A DNA stretch of 64,000 nucleotides from Phycomyces blakesleeanus NRRL 1555(-) (Eukaryota > Mucoromycota > Mucoromycetes > Mucorales > Phycomycetaceae), in NCBI RefSeq assembly GCF_001638985.1, contig NW_017265134.1:3455800-3519799 (forward strand), read 5' to 3'. Every line of letters begins with the position of its first letter. Positions within the stretch are counted from its first letter, which is position 1. The position numbers and the translations under genes are program-made. The notes below the pieces were generated by a model that saw nothing but the letters and a program-made list of their open reading frames with translations, had not been told where the DNA came from and ran no database searches. Of the stretch, positions 25,795 through 36,847 are shown one piece after another.

Positions 25795-26248
25795 TGGCTC
25801 CGTAGATACAACATCAGCAACAAGTCATATGAGTTACGGGAATACTTATACTACTAATGTTATACTTGCTAGCAACCACGCTTGGATCAGCATGAGAAAA
25901 CTGCGTGTTTCTCTGAGTGTTGCTGCCAGTCAAAACTTTTCTACGTCTGAAGGCCGTAGATTCGCCAAAGCTGCGATTACTAGCATGTTGAGTCAGTACG
26001 ATGCTGAAGCTTTGTTTGGCCAGGCAAAAAGTTTTCCTGGTAATGAGGCATTCGTTGACCTTTCGGTAGTAGATTGGCCGAGCCAGAGCACTGGTCTTCT
26101 GCAAGTACTCGATTTTGAACAAGCTGAATCGAGAACTGGTCCAAGCAACGCAGCCGAGGGTTCGACTGCTCCTGGTCCTGGTAAGAGTAACCAAGTAATC
26201 GCCACGTCCGGTCACTACAAGAAAGATGATGCGAATCATAACTTTTAA
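25795..26248 (+). pseudogene. Unrecognised coding remnant, possibly retroelement gag-like
   Basis: An open frame of about 150 codons, entered from the antisense side of the inverted integrase fragment with no start codon of its own. It ends with HYKKDDANHNF and a stop. GC content and codon use are higher than in surrounding DNA. Past the stop, coding-like sequence continues with further stops to about 26370. Position inside the transposon island suggests a retroelement remnant. No domain is recognised. Confidence 0.3.
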
Positions 26249-26654
26249 CAGACCCTACGGATCTGTAATCAACGGTTAGGTACCGGTGACGGTTGTTACA
26301 CCCAGGCTTCCTTCGAGACTGCTTATAATTTGAACTGAACTGTTGCTGCCGGAGGTGGTGCTAATTAGGTGTTTTCGGTGTGTGTTTAATTTGTTCCTGT
26401 CTTTGTCGTTGTAGGTGATATGTTGGTGTTCGATAGTTCAAATCAATCAAATGGTACAAAATCAAATATTTTATATGTTTTAACAAGGTGTGAGTTGTAC
26501 TGTTCAAGAGAAAATATGTTTTCAGTATATTGAAAAGAAAATTAATGCAAAATACAAAAACAAAAGAAAAATCTAATGCAATAACAATAATAATAATAAT
26601 AATATATCGTATAGACACAAAAAACATATAGTAATCATTAGAATAGAATAGCAG

Positions 26655-26905
26655 CATTGTTGTGTGAACATCAAATTATTGTACCTCCGATAGGATGTAC
26701 TGCAAGTAGGTACATGCGATTGCATAATATTCTTCTCTATTATCTTCTGTCTGTATCTCTGCCCGTCTTCTACTCATATAAACACCCATCACTTCTTCTC
26801 AATAAAAGATTATCTTTCTTAAGCTCAAACTTCTGTCTCATCGTCTAGTTGCCTAAACTGGCCTTCAATTCAAACCCATTTACCCATAGTCATTACAGCA
26901 TACCT
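26655..26905 (+). repeat. LTR-like segment
   Basis: A stretch beginning TGTTGTGTGAAC and ending near ATTACAGCA has a TATA-like CATATAAAC (26775-26783) followed 18 bases later by AATAAA (26801-26806). That is the promoter/poly(A) order of a retrotransposon LTR. No second copy exists in the window, so it could be a solo or partial LTR. Weak evidence. Confidence 0.3.
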
Positions 26906-27066
26906 AGTAGGAAGTAGTTAGACGAACGATGAAGGACTAGTATGCGAGGGGCAGGAGTGGCCCAGAGTGAAGAGGTTGCGGAGAATTTATGTGGATCGTC
27001 GGACTGCTTGATGCACAGTTAGGCGGGATGAAGCATGAATTCGGAGCACGTCAAAGGAGGGTGAAG

Positions 27067-27075
27067 ATATAAAAG
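27067..27075 (+). promoter_or_regulatory. TATA box upstream of the integrase gene
   Basis: ATATAAAAG lies about 80 bases before the first ATG of the integrase region (27149), in a GC-richer leader. Its position is consistent with a core promoter. Confidence 0.4.
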
Positions 27076-27148
27076 AGGGCAACAGATTGAAGAGTACATT
27101 GATGCGCTACTATTCAACCTGAAGTACTCTCTTGCGCATGTCCATTCG

Positions 27149-28647
27149 GTGAAACCCCCCCCCCCCCCCCCCCAACACTTCAACGCAGACAACATTTACT
27201 ATGATTTCGATATTCTGAGAAGGACGAGCCGCCTTCTCCAACACACTTACTTTGAGCAAAATCAACAGTTACATCAACTCCAGCACTCGCGACAACAAAA
27301 ACAACAAACGCAGCGACAAAATGGAATTAGCCCAAACAAAGACACAACAATCGTCAGCACCGAGATGGAGTTATAAATGTATCAACAGATCAACCGTTAC
27401 CTGTCTCGCAGGGAGTATCCAGAGGACTGCCCAGCGCCAAATAAGAAGAAACTGCGTAACCGTAGTCGTAAGTATGTGGCAGTAGAAGACCGCCTGCACA
27501 TTAAGAGGTCGACGGGGGAGCCAGGTCCCGAGGTATTACATGCCCAGAACATGCTCAGAGTGGTGACCGAGGTCCACGAGGAGGGACACTGGGGTACCAA
27601 CTCTTCGACCAAGTCAAGGAAGTAGTAAAGGCCTGTGAGGCATGTCAATTGAGAGCAAAGAGAGCCCGTATCAAGCAGGAAGAAGCCCATCCCATTCCGC
27701 CGCCCACCCGTCCGTTCTATATGGTAGGGTGTGATTCCATTGGCCCCATGATTCAGTTCAATAAGGGAAATCGGTACATTCTAGTGGCGGTTGACTACCT
27801 GACTCGTTGGCCGGTGATGGCTGCTGTACCTGACATCAATGAAGAGACGGCCGCCGACTTCCTGTTCCGATGCTTAGTCAAGGATTTTGGCGTGCCTGAG
27901 TACTTGTTGACCGATCGAAGGTCCAATTTTCTGTCCGCGCACGTAGCCCGTTTTCTGCAACTTATAGGGTGCCGGCATTTAACAACAACAGTGTATCGTC
28001 CACAGGTAAATGGATTGTGTGAGCGAATGAACCAAACCGTAGTACAGACCTTGTCAAAACTGGTTCGAGACCGTGGTCCACAAGACGACTGGGACCGACA
28101 CTTGGACGCCACCGCATTAGCGATCCGGACTATCCCCATTGAAGCGACCCGTTACAGTCCGTCAATGCTCTTGTATGGTTACGAGATGAGGACGCCGCGA
28201 TCGTGGCCAGCCCCCGTCCGGAAATTCCAGAAAGTCTATTTGCAGAGAGTTCTGGAAAGCCGAGTCCGCGTCATCCACGGACTGATGGAGGAGTACCGCC
28301 TTCTGGCACAAGAGAGAATCGCGGTACAGCAGAAGAAACGGAAGAAGCGATACGACAAGTCGGTCATAACCGTCAAGTCCGAGGTTGGCGATCAAGTCTT
28401 GATGCGGGAAATGACGAAGGCGACGAAATTCGACGATGCCTGGTTGGGTCCGTTCGTGGTCACGCAAGTAAACCGGTACGGTACGTATTGGTTGGACGGC
28501 GAAGGGGGTAAACGATTGAACGGTGCAGGGAGCGTGGATATGCTCAAGCGTTGGGTGGCCCCCACGAGTGCCAAGGAGCCGTCCCGGAAGGCGAAGAAGA
28601 AATTCGTGGAAGAAGGTGCGACGACAAGAGTCGGAGACGCGCATTGA
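27149..28647 (+). pseudogene. Ty3/gypsy-type integrase without reverse transcriptase, frameshifted
   Basis: Reading frames 27377-27625 and 27649-28647 together encode a retroviral-type integrase. An H-x3-H (VHEEGH) lies at the end of the first frame and a C-x2-C (CEAC) lies in the second. The H2C2 zinc finger is therefore split by a frameshift at about 27590-27600. The catalytic core is complete: first Asp in VGCDSIGPM, second Asp in LLTDRRSNF, and Glu in NGLCERMNQ exactly 35 residues later (D,D35E). A C-terminal region with GDQVLMREM and WLGPFVVTQV is typical of Ty3/gypsy integrases. No gag, protease, reverse transcriptase or RNase H precedes it. A 17-base poly-C run sits near the first ATG. 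It could be a deletion derivative or a decayed domesticated integrase (GIN-like). Confidence 0.85.
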
Positions 28648-29015
28648 CACGGAGAAGGCCAAGGAACCCACCTTATCGGTACAGGCGAGGGAAACAGGAA
28701 CGGTGGAGCAGAAGCAAGAACAGGCGACAAGCGCAGCCACAGTGGAGCCGGTCGACGATGTAGCTCAGATACCCGAGGTCCTCGTTGCTGGTCAACCCCC
28801 TCTTCATGAACCGCAGAAGGTGCCGATATACCCCCGGACAAGTAAAGTGGGTCATATACCATTCAAGGCCTAAACACCTCCTTGGATTCCCCCGCAGAGA
28901 GTGGCGACCAGCCAAGTTGGGGAGGATGAAATGGTGGGCGTGGTGGTTGGTGGCCGCCACACTGCGGAGAAAGTGAGAAGTGACGAGAGGAGACTAAAGT
29001 GGGTGTAGAGTAGGA
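28598..29015 (+). repeat. Integrase tail/3' repeat shared with 25403-25794
   Basis: The segment 28598-28850 is repeated in inverse orientation at 25534-25786. The segment 28936-29010 is repeated in direct orientation at 25456-25530. The two blocks lie on opposite sides of about 90 bases unique to this copy. Confidence 0.75.
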
Positions 29016-29307
29016 AGAACGAAATTGGCATAGGAGGCGGCTATCAGAGGAAGTTTAGTGAAGACTAACAAAGTAACCTTTTTACCTCGTTAAAAAGTCT
29101 TTCCCATTTTATCTCATTTTGACAACTGATTCCATCCCCATACGCCTAGTCATAAATATTATTTGACGCCCCTAATTAAATACTGAGTGCAGATATATTG
29201 TCTTGAGAAAAAATTATCTTAAGAGTAGTTTATTGACCCTCGTTACCACGCCTCCAATTGGGAATATAACCCTTACTAGCTAGTAGCCCGGCCATAAACG
29301 CTGTTCA

Positions 29308-29415
29308 ACTAGAGCGTCCTTCCTCATAGTAGACTCGTAACTAGTGACACGTAGGGTACTTGAGGGGAGAAAATGTAACTAGTTACAAGTCTACTATGAG
29401 GAAGGACGCTCTAGT
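29308..29415. repeat. 38-base inverted repeat (hairpin) beside the gap
   Basis: The arm 29308-29345 pairs with 29378-29415 with one mismatch in 38, separated by a 32-base loop. The right arm ends two bases before the N run, which may be why assembly failed there. Confidence 0.8.
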
Positions 29416-29417
29416 GA

Positions 29418-29658
29418 NNNNNNNNNNNNNNNNNNNNNNNNNNNNNNNNNNNNNNNNNNNNNNNNNNNNNNNNNNNNNNNNNNNNNNNNNNNNNNNNNNN
29501 NNNNNNNNNNNNNNNNNNNNNNNNNNNNNNNNNNNNNNNNNNNNNNNNNNNNNNNNNNNNNNNNNNNNNNNNNNNNNNNNNNNNNNNNNNNNNNNNNNNN
29601 NNNNNNNNNNNNNNNNNNNNNNNNNNNNNNNNNNNNNNNNNNNNNNNNNNNNNNNNNN
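29418..29658. other. Assembly gap (241 N)
   Basis: A run of 241 N within the element with 47-base terminal repeats. Confidence 0.99.
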
Positions 29659-29884
29659 TTGCTGCTTACAAGAAAAGTATAAAGAGAGGAATATAGCAGA
29701 AAGTTGTGTCTATTATAATCTGAGGATAAAAACGCTGCTAGGAAGCCTATAGTCACATCCTCTGTCTTCGTTTCACCAATGTTGTCATTTCGATACGAAT
29801 ATTCTGTAATAGATGGAGAGGTCTAAACCGGAGGTTTAGATCTACAGTATCAAAGAGAAATAATTGGGTTGACGAAGTGAAGCA

Positions 29885-29985
29885 ATCTAAAATCCCACAA
29901 ATCGTATTAGTTAAAGGGAAAAGACTAAATGATAGGCTAATGACTGATATTCTATTGGCTTAGAGAGGTTGCGTCTCTGGTGTAG
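29885..29985 (+). repeat. Dispersed repeat, copy 1 (copy 2 at 32595-32690)
   Basis: The block starting AAATCCCACAAATCGTATT, followed by ATAGGCTAA and ATTCTATTGGCT, recurs in the same order at 32595-32690 with moderate divergence. Confidence 0.5.
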
Positions 29986-30426
29986 TTGTGATTCCGTGTT
30001 TATTATTGAAAACAAAGAAATATATATATATATATATAGTTCGAGTATTATATGATGATATAAAGGAGAACAGAAGGAAAGGATGGAAAGTCTGGTTATT
30101 CAATTTTGGGTAAAAGATCAAATTTTGATAAATTTGAATAAAAATAGATAAAATAAAAAAATAAAAATAAAATAAAAAAAAAAATAGAAAATTTGAATAT
30201 TCAATCAGTCAGGCAGTCATTTATTTTATATTAATAAATAGTTATTTGTACTAACAATCAGCGCAGTCACTATTTTTATGCTCACAAAAAGTCTTTCTTT
30301 TTTATTATTCTCTAGATCGCTCTCTTTCGCTAGCACGGCAAATCTTTCCACCAGGATGTCCGAATCATTCANTCAATAAACTACTCTTAAGATAATTTTT
30401 TCTCAAGACAATATATCTGGGTGGAT

Positions 30427-31272
30427 CTTACGGACAGCCTGGCAGGACAGCCTGAACAGCCTGAACAACCTGAAAGTATGTAACGTCACTCATAATAAGG
30501 AGTTTTATGGGTATACACATAATTTTGGGTTGGGGGTTAGGCTTTGCAGTAATATTACGAAAACGACATTTCTATCTAACCTGACTAATCAATTGTGGCT
30601 ACATATCTTGGTTGGTGATGTTCTCTAATCCCTCAGTGCAAAATGGCGTGCCTTGAAAAAAGCAATATATTCATTGCATCCATTAGCTTTACTACTTTGT
30701 CCTCGCACTTTGTGTTTATCTATCTCTCCCCAGGCACTTAACTCTCATTATTTTAAGAGCCACAGCCTGTATTTGAGCAACTTAATAATAAAATTCTGTC
30801 TCACACGAAAAACAAATCGTGTATATTCAATTAGTAGCTCTGAATTTAGACTTGACAATAGAGAGATAATAATTAGTCGCATATGTACTATATCAATAGT
30901 CAGCCATGCAGAAAGTCGTAAGAAGTTGCTGTCATTAAAACGTGGCGCAATCATGTTGAATATTTCACTATTCATTGGTCTTCTTACACGTATCGTGTCT
31001 TTCTCTTTCTTTCACCTACTTATATTCCCAAAGTCTGACAGTACCAACTGGTAAGTAGTCCCCATCCACTCTTTTTTGCAAAGCACAAAAGGAATTCTTT
31101 ATAAATATTTTGTATCCTGGATTTAATTAATTATTAAAATAAGAATAAATTCTTACGAACCAGATAGAGTTATTCTATACAGTCAAAAAGGTCACTATTT
31201 GTGGGCCATTGGAACCAAAATGTCGTCTCCCTCAAATTAGTGTCCAGGCTGTCCCTCCAGGCTGTCTGTAAG
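30427..31272. mobile_element. Candidate ~850-base element with GACAGCCTG-type terminal inverted repeats
   Basis: Bases 30427-30454 match the reverse complement of 31245-31272 at 25 of 28 positions, each containing two copies of GACAGCCTG. The interior holds only a weak 133-codon frame (30653-31054) with no recognised domain. It directly abuts the right end of the preceding element. Confidence 0.5.
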
Positions 31273-31452
31273 GTTCCCCTAACAGATCACAAATCCTGTG
31301 AACAACCCAAGACGTATTACACTCAAATGTACTGGTCAAATTCGCACGACCGAATGTCATATTCTTCCAGCAAATATTCAATAAAGCCTTCGCATATTTC
31401 ACGTCCTATGGACTGGTGAAGGTCACTGCTGGCGTGGGATGGCTTTAGAAAA

Positions 31453-32425
31453 ATGATCGATGGATCTTATGGTTGCCAGCAACAATATCCACAACAGGAT
31501 ACTCTTTTGCTCTCAAAATTTGTAAGGACGAGTAAGGAAGAACGCGAGTCATGGCGTTTATTCATTCTATGTCAATTAACATTTGGCCGTAGACTTGAAC
31601 AATTACCTTTAGAACCAATCAGTCAAAAGGTTGATAAATTGGGTTTGATTACAAGATATACTAGTGCAGCTATCAATCCATTGTTGGAAAATCTTATAAA
31701 ACACGTCATGTTTCGGTGGTATGAAAAGAAAAATTTCAGTCAAACGCAAGCTCAATTTATTTTTGTCATTTTCGCGTACTTTAGGACTTCTGTTGCCAAT
31801 AACAAGTGTAAATCTTGTGAGATGGCATTGTTACTGGCCAGACCAGACTCTACAATCAGCAAGGTTATGGGCACGGAGATCGGGCAAACTGTGGGATATG
31901 AAGAAGTGAAACCGGCATTACAGGCGCTGAATCGCGAGCTGGTCGGAAAAGACTTGGTGCGATTGGCGCTTTTATCAAAAAAAAAAACGCGATTGATACG
32001 TATCGTAGCAAATTTGTCTTGGTGTTTCTTGTCGCTGGTAAGCTTTTCTGTTTTTATTTTGGGTGCAGAAAAAAAAGACATATAAACACTCTTTATTTAA
32101 TTCTCATCATGGTGAATAAGGAAATTGCGCAACATTCTATTTGACTTATGGTACAAGAAATGGCTTTTATTAAATGGTTGATATTCCCCATATTCAGTTG
32201 CCAATTTCTTTAAAGGAATTTCCTCTTTTCATCCCAAAAGCCGAACATTTTGCACTCGTCTCCTCAGTCTTCTGAAGCTTGTGCGTTGAGCAGAGAATGG
32301 ATCAACAACCATCACTTATGCCAACCCTTTCCGACAATGAAATAGCAAAAATTATGGATATCCATACCAGCCGCAAAAGAAAAGAAAGTAGCTTGAGAAG
32401 AAGTGACAGAAAGATATTTATATGA
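31453..32425 (+). pseudogene. Broken copy of a lineage-specific (mucoralean-type) gene family
   Basis: An open frame from 31453 encodes about 175 residues ending RELVGKDLVRLALLSKK, where an 11-base A run (31977-31987) shifts the frame. The continuation NAIDTYRSKFVLVFLVAG lies one frame away. After further disrupted sequence it resumes at about 32212 (KEFPLFIPKAEHFALVSSVF), hits an in-frame TGA at 32273-32275, then reads SLCVEQRMDQQPSLMPTLSD to a stop at 32425. From memory this pattern resembles proteins repeated widely in Mucorales genomes, with unknown function. The frameshift could be a homopolymer sequencing error, but the internal stop argues for a real pseudogene. Confidence 0.5.
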
Positions 32426-34528
32426 TGTACAGTTTCGGTGTCAAGATTACTCACATTCTCATTAGAAATAATAAATCTAGAGAATTGCATGAAATATATC
32501 TTTTGGCTTTTCAAAAGTAGGGATCAGACATAGCAATGCCAGCACAGAAAAGGTATATATTTGCCATATATAGAATATTTGATTGGATTATATGCAAAGG
32601 TAATTTGAAATCCCATAAATCGTATTTGCGAAAAAGTGAAACTAATAGGCTAAAATCTGTTATGTTATTGGCTATAAAAGTTGCCCATAGGCAAATTTGT
32701 TGCCCATTCGGGGTTGTTAAACATTAATTCCTATTGGCCTATAAAAAAGTTACCCATACGCAACCGAGTTCCGCATCCGGAGCTTTAAATGCTGCCATTT
32801 CCTACAGTGATAATTTACATACATAGTAGATATTGATATGGCAGAAAAATAAAAGAAGAAGAAGAAGAAGAAGAAAAAAGTACTTGTTTTGGTGTAATTC
32901 ATCTATTGTTGTACATCACATCACATTACACTATACAATACTGCACTATACTGCACTGCCCCAAATAAAAGCAAACAAAACAAAAGAGGAAGAGAAAGGT
33001 AACAAGGTACAAAAAGAAGAGAATATATATTAAATTATACTATATATTTTGAAGAAGAAGAAAAAAGAAATAGAAATTTATAACAATCGGAGGGAAAAAA
33101 AATATGGATTCCAGGAATCCACAGTCAAGGTGGAACCCAACTGACGATCACCCCATTATCGTTCCAGACTTTGATTTAATTAATAAAAATCAATGTTATT
33201 TTATATAAATATATGTATTGAAATATTAAGTCTCAAGTCATCAATAATGTCTTGTTTTCTATATATATTTTTTATATTAACTGATGGTTGCTATGGTTAT
33301 AACTTATCTCTGTTACTGCTGTTATTTTAAGCAATAGATGTTTCTGTGGCAACCATCAGATAACTATAATTTATATAGATAAATATATATAAATCACTAG
33401 TATAGTTTTGATAGTTTACTGAGTCTAAAGATATTATATATATTATATATATATATTTAGACAATTGATGTATTATTTATACTTATATTATTTATTATTT
33501 ATTTTAATTAACCAGTACAAGATCTTATAAGTTGCTATGACTATTAAATAGAAGACAACCAAGAATAAGCCTGTGTTCTATTGAAATGGAGACTAAAATA
33601 AAGAAGAAGAGAAAAGAAAAAAAAAACTCTGTTTGTGCCGAACACGGACACCAATACAAACTTGTGTATGTACATTAGAGCTTAGTCCTGTATTACTTGC
33701 TTGATTTTGGCCCATTAATTTTGAAGATGTTTGATTGTTTTTGATTACTAGTTGTTTTTCTTTATCTCATTCTTAGTAGAATGTTGTGTAATGTAGTGTG
33801 ATGTACCCACAAACTTAGTATTATTGATTGCAGGGTTACAGTAAATATTTACAAAACATTGTATTACGCAGACCAATGATGATAATCTTTAGGCACGACT
33901 AATACACAAGGTACAACGAACTTACAACACCGCACAGCTATTATATTATATTATATTATACTATATTATATTATATATCTGTATAATGTATATAATGTAT
34001 AGTATGTATTGTGTATTTGTTTTTCGTTTTTTATTTTCTTTCTCAAGTACCGCGCACAAAACTTTAGTTTAACATACTTTCTGTTCACATACACATACAC
34101 ATAAATATCCACATGTACTCTTTGAGCTTATACGTGACTTGCTTGAGTAGCAGAAATACTTGGACGAACTTGGTGTGTATTAAAGCTCAAACACACTTAC
34201 AATTAAAGTGCACAGAGAAAGAAAGAAAGAAAAGGTTTATTATTGTTGCTGCTGTTAATATTAAATATATTTTTTTTAAAAATATATATGTGTATATATT
34301 GATTTTGGTAGTTGGTATAACAATTACACGTTGAAAAGATGAATAAAGTAAATAATTAAGTGAATAAATAAAGAGAATAATTAAATAAATAGATAAAGGA
34401 ATAAAGGAACACAATATATATTCCTACAATTATTTTTTTTCAAGTGCAAGAAAAAAAAATGAGTGCCAGCTCAAGCGAAAGAAAAGCAAAAAGGAAAACA
34501 AAACAAAAGGATAGGAGAATAAGATTCT
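32426..34528. other. AT-rich intergenic region with repeat remnants
   Basis: Includes copy 2 of the dispersed repeat (32595-32690), an internal near-duplicate of TATTGGC-TATAAAA-GTT-CCCATA at about 32667-32690 and 32734-32758, a GAA tract near 32855-32875 and a TATTATAT tract near 33937-33975. No supported gene. Confidence 0.5.
33281..33359. repeat. Small hairpin / MITE-like inverted repeat
   Basis: CTGATGGTTGC (33281-33291) pairs exactly with GCAACCATCAG (33349-33359). Flanking AT-rich sequence extends the symmetry weakly to about 33260-33390. It may be a miniature element or a structured RNA. No conserved RNA boxes are recognised. Confidence 0.4.
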
Positions 34529-36261
34529 TTAGGCAGCAACACCTCCAGTTGCTGCGTAGACAAAGAACAGAACCCAGGCAACCAAGAGACAGACAATGAA
34601 ACAGCCAACATAGATATAGTTCTGGATAGCAGGATTAACACCAGTGTAGGCATCGAGACCCTGCTGTGTGTAAAAGAGCTCCTTGTCGTTTACTTCCTTC
34701 ATGATCGCAGTACGGTTGGCACGGGTTGTCTGCAAAAGGTTGCGCAGGTAGAAACGCTGGGTGATAATCAAACCAAAGATCAACACGAAACCAATGCCAC
34801 CAAGGACGATAAACAGAGTCATGACACCGGTATAGGCTTGATTGTGCGTGTTGTCCTGGATAACACCAACAACGATATCAAGGATGGTGGTGCCGACATT
34901 GTTGGAACTCTTGTAGATACCAAGACCGGTACCAATGTAGTCAGATGGCAAGATCATACCGATAGACGTAATCATGGCAATGGGACCGAATGCAAGCGAG
35001 ATACTGTAGAAAATCATACCGACAATAGCATCAACATAGGTCCAGCCGAGAAGACCAGAACTAAGGATAAGGAAGATTGCAGAAATCAAGAGAACAGTGA
35101 TACGGTGGCCAAAGTAGTCCATGAACACACCCAAAACAGCAGTGGCGACGATGGGGATTGACTGAGAGGCACTGGCAGTGTAGCCGGCCAATACACTGGT
35201 GGTGTTAAAGTGCACGATAACAAGTTCGGTACTGATGGTCTGGAAAGAAGACCAGACGGCCGCAAAGATGAATTCGATAAGAATGATATGCCAGTAGATG
35301 GTGGGGAACTTGAAGACAGAGCGCCACTTGAAGGTCTTCTTGTTCTTGAGACGCGCGACTTCTTCCTTTGAGATGACAACGTTTCCACGGAGCTTCATGA
35401 CAGTGAGGGCATAGATGACGTTCATGAGGATTGAGAAGCCACAGAGAATGAAAGACAGCCAGAAGGCCCAAACCCAGTCTCCAGTCTTTTCGGCAATGGG
35501 GTTAGCAACAAGTGTACCAAGGAAAGTAGAGAGACGACTGATTGAGAGTTGGAGACCAATGGCAATAGACAGATGCTCTGTTCTGAACCACTTTGACAAG
35601 AGAGATTCTTGCATGGTAACGATAAGACCACTTCCGATACCGAACACAACACGACCGACAACCATCAAAGCAAACGACTCGATCTTTGCGGCAACTGCAG
35701 TCAACAAACTACCGATGATAATAAGGCAGTTTACAGCCAAGGTACCCCAAACCGAACCAAACATATCAATGAATACACCACCAGCAATAGGGAAGATTGT
35801 GTTGATAATTGAGACTGCAGAAGCAAGCACACCATAACGAGTATTGTCGATGTGGAGGTTCTATATATAACAAAAAAAAGGTTAATTAAGTAAGTATATG
35901 CATATTATATTTGTCTAAAAATTGATAACACAAAACTTACAGCTTTAATTGGAGCCTTCATGGCACTAAGGGCACTTGCAGAGAAATGAGAGCCAACTAA
36001 TGTAAACAAAAATGTGATTAATAAGTTTAATAAGTTGAATCATTACAGCAAATACATACGAGGGAACAAAAGTGCAGTGACCAAAGCAATTGTCTTGTAT
36101 TGCCAGGAGGCATTTGCAAAGGCGGTATCACCACCGTTACTGATTGGAGCTACTTCTTGTTCGTTCTTTTCCAATTCTTCATTCATGTACAATTCTGATT
36201 TCTCAACTGGGACAGTTTGTGTCTTTTCAGCAAGATCATGGTTGTGACTATTGTCTGCCAT
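34529..36261 (-). CDS. Major facilitator superfamily transporter, MFSD1-like
   Basis: Three exons: 36261-36060, 35996-35941, 35860-34529 (530 codons, 529 residues). A hydrophilic acidic N-terminus is followed by about 12 hydrophobic segments, beginning near WQYKTIALVTALLFPLGSHF. MFS signatures include GGVFIDMFG after TM2, GRVVFGIGSG, and LGVFMDYFGHR in the second half. The order and a TM1 motif reminiscent of MFSD1 suggest that subfamily. Mammalian MFSD1 is a lysosomal dipeptide uniporter, so a vacuolar peptide or metabolite carrier is possible here. The substrate is inference. The family call is secure; the subfamily call is moderate. Confidence 0.88.
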
Positions 36262-36529
36262 TTTTGTGATTGTTTTTTAAATGTTTTTAATTATAAGTTG
36301 GGTTTATGTATATGTGCAGTTATATGAAATATGCTTGTAGGTCTGGGGTAAGAAGGCAATGAGGAAACAAAGGCAGAGAGAATGGATGAGGGAATAAGAA
36401 ATATCTTGGTCTTTTATATATACTTTTTTTTCTCTCTCTTTCTTATTATGATTTATTATCCGCTTTATACACAGAAGATACAATATTTTTGGTGCTCGCA
36501 AAAAAAAATTCTATGATTATCAGTTAGTG

Positions 36530-36571
<42 letters not shown>

Positions 36572-36806
36572 TTACTGCTGTTACTGGTGGTGGTGGTGGT
36601 GGTGGTGGTGGTGCTGTTACTGTCGCTGTTGCTTATGGTGATACTACTAGTACTAGTATTAATACTAGTACTATTGATATTACTATGCATGTTATCATGA
36701 TCAATTATTATTATTTTTGGAATTAGTCGCTTTAATGATCAATGGTCAATGGTCAATGGTTACAGGATGTAGAATTTCCCGCTAGGTACAAGGTCGGAGT
36801 AGTATC

Positions 36807-36847
<41 letters not shown>

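Larger units (their letters stand above)
29190..30419. mobile_element. Element with perfect 47-base terminal inverted repeats, interrupted by a gap
   Basis: Bases 29190-29236 are the exact reverse complement of 30373-30419 (47 of 47; ends CAGATATATTGTCTTGAG). The sequence between is about 1.1 kb and includes a 241-N gap. No coding frame is seen in the visible part, so this is probably a non-autonomous DNA transposon. No target duplication is recognised; the single N at 30372 lies just inside the right repeat. Confidence 0.7.

Noticed and set aside
30653..31054. 133-codon plus-strand frame inside the GACAGCCTG-ended element
   Set aside because: It does not begin with ATG, has biased composition and no motif. 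The antisense frame is equally open.
33104..33208. Short frame with RWNPTDDH, resembling the opening of a WUS-type homeodomain
   Set aside because: It stops after 34 codons, and no continuation or splice donor leading to a homeodomain was found.
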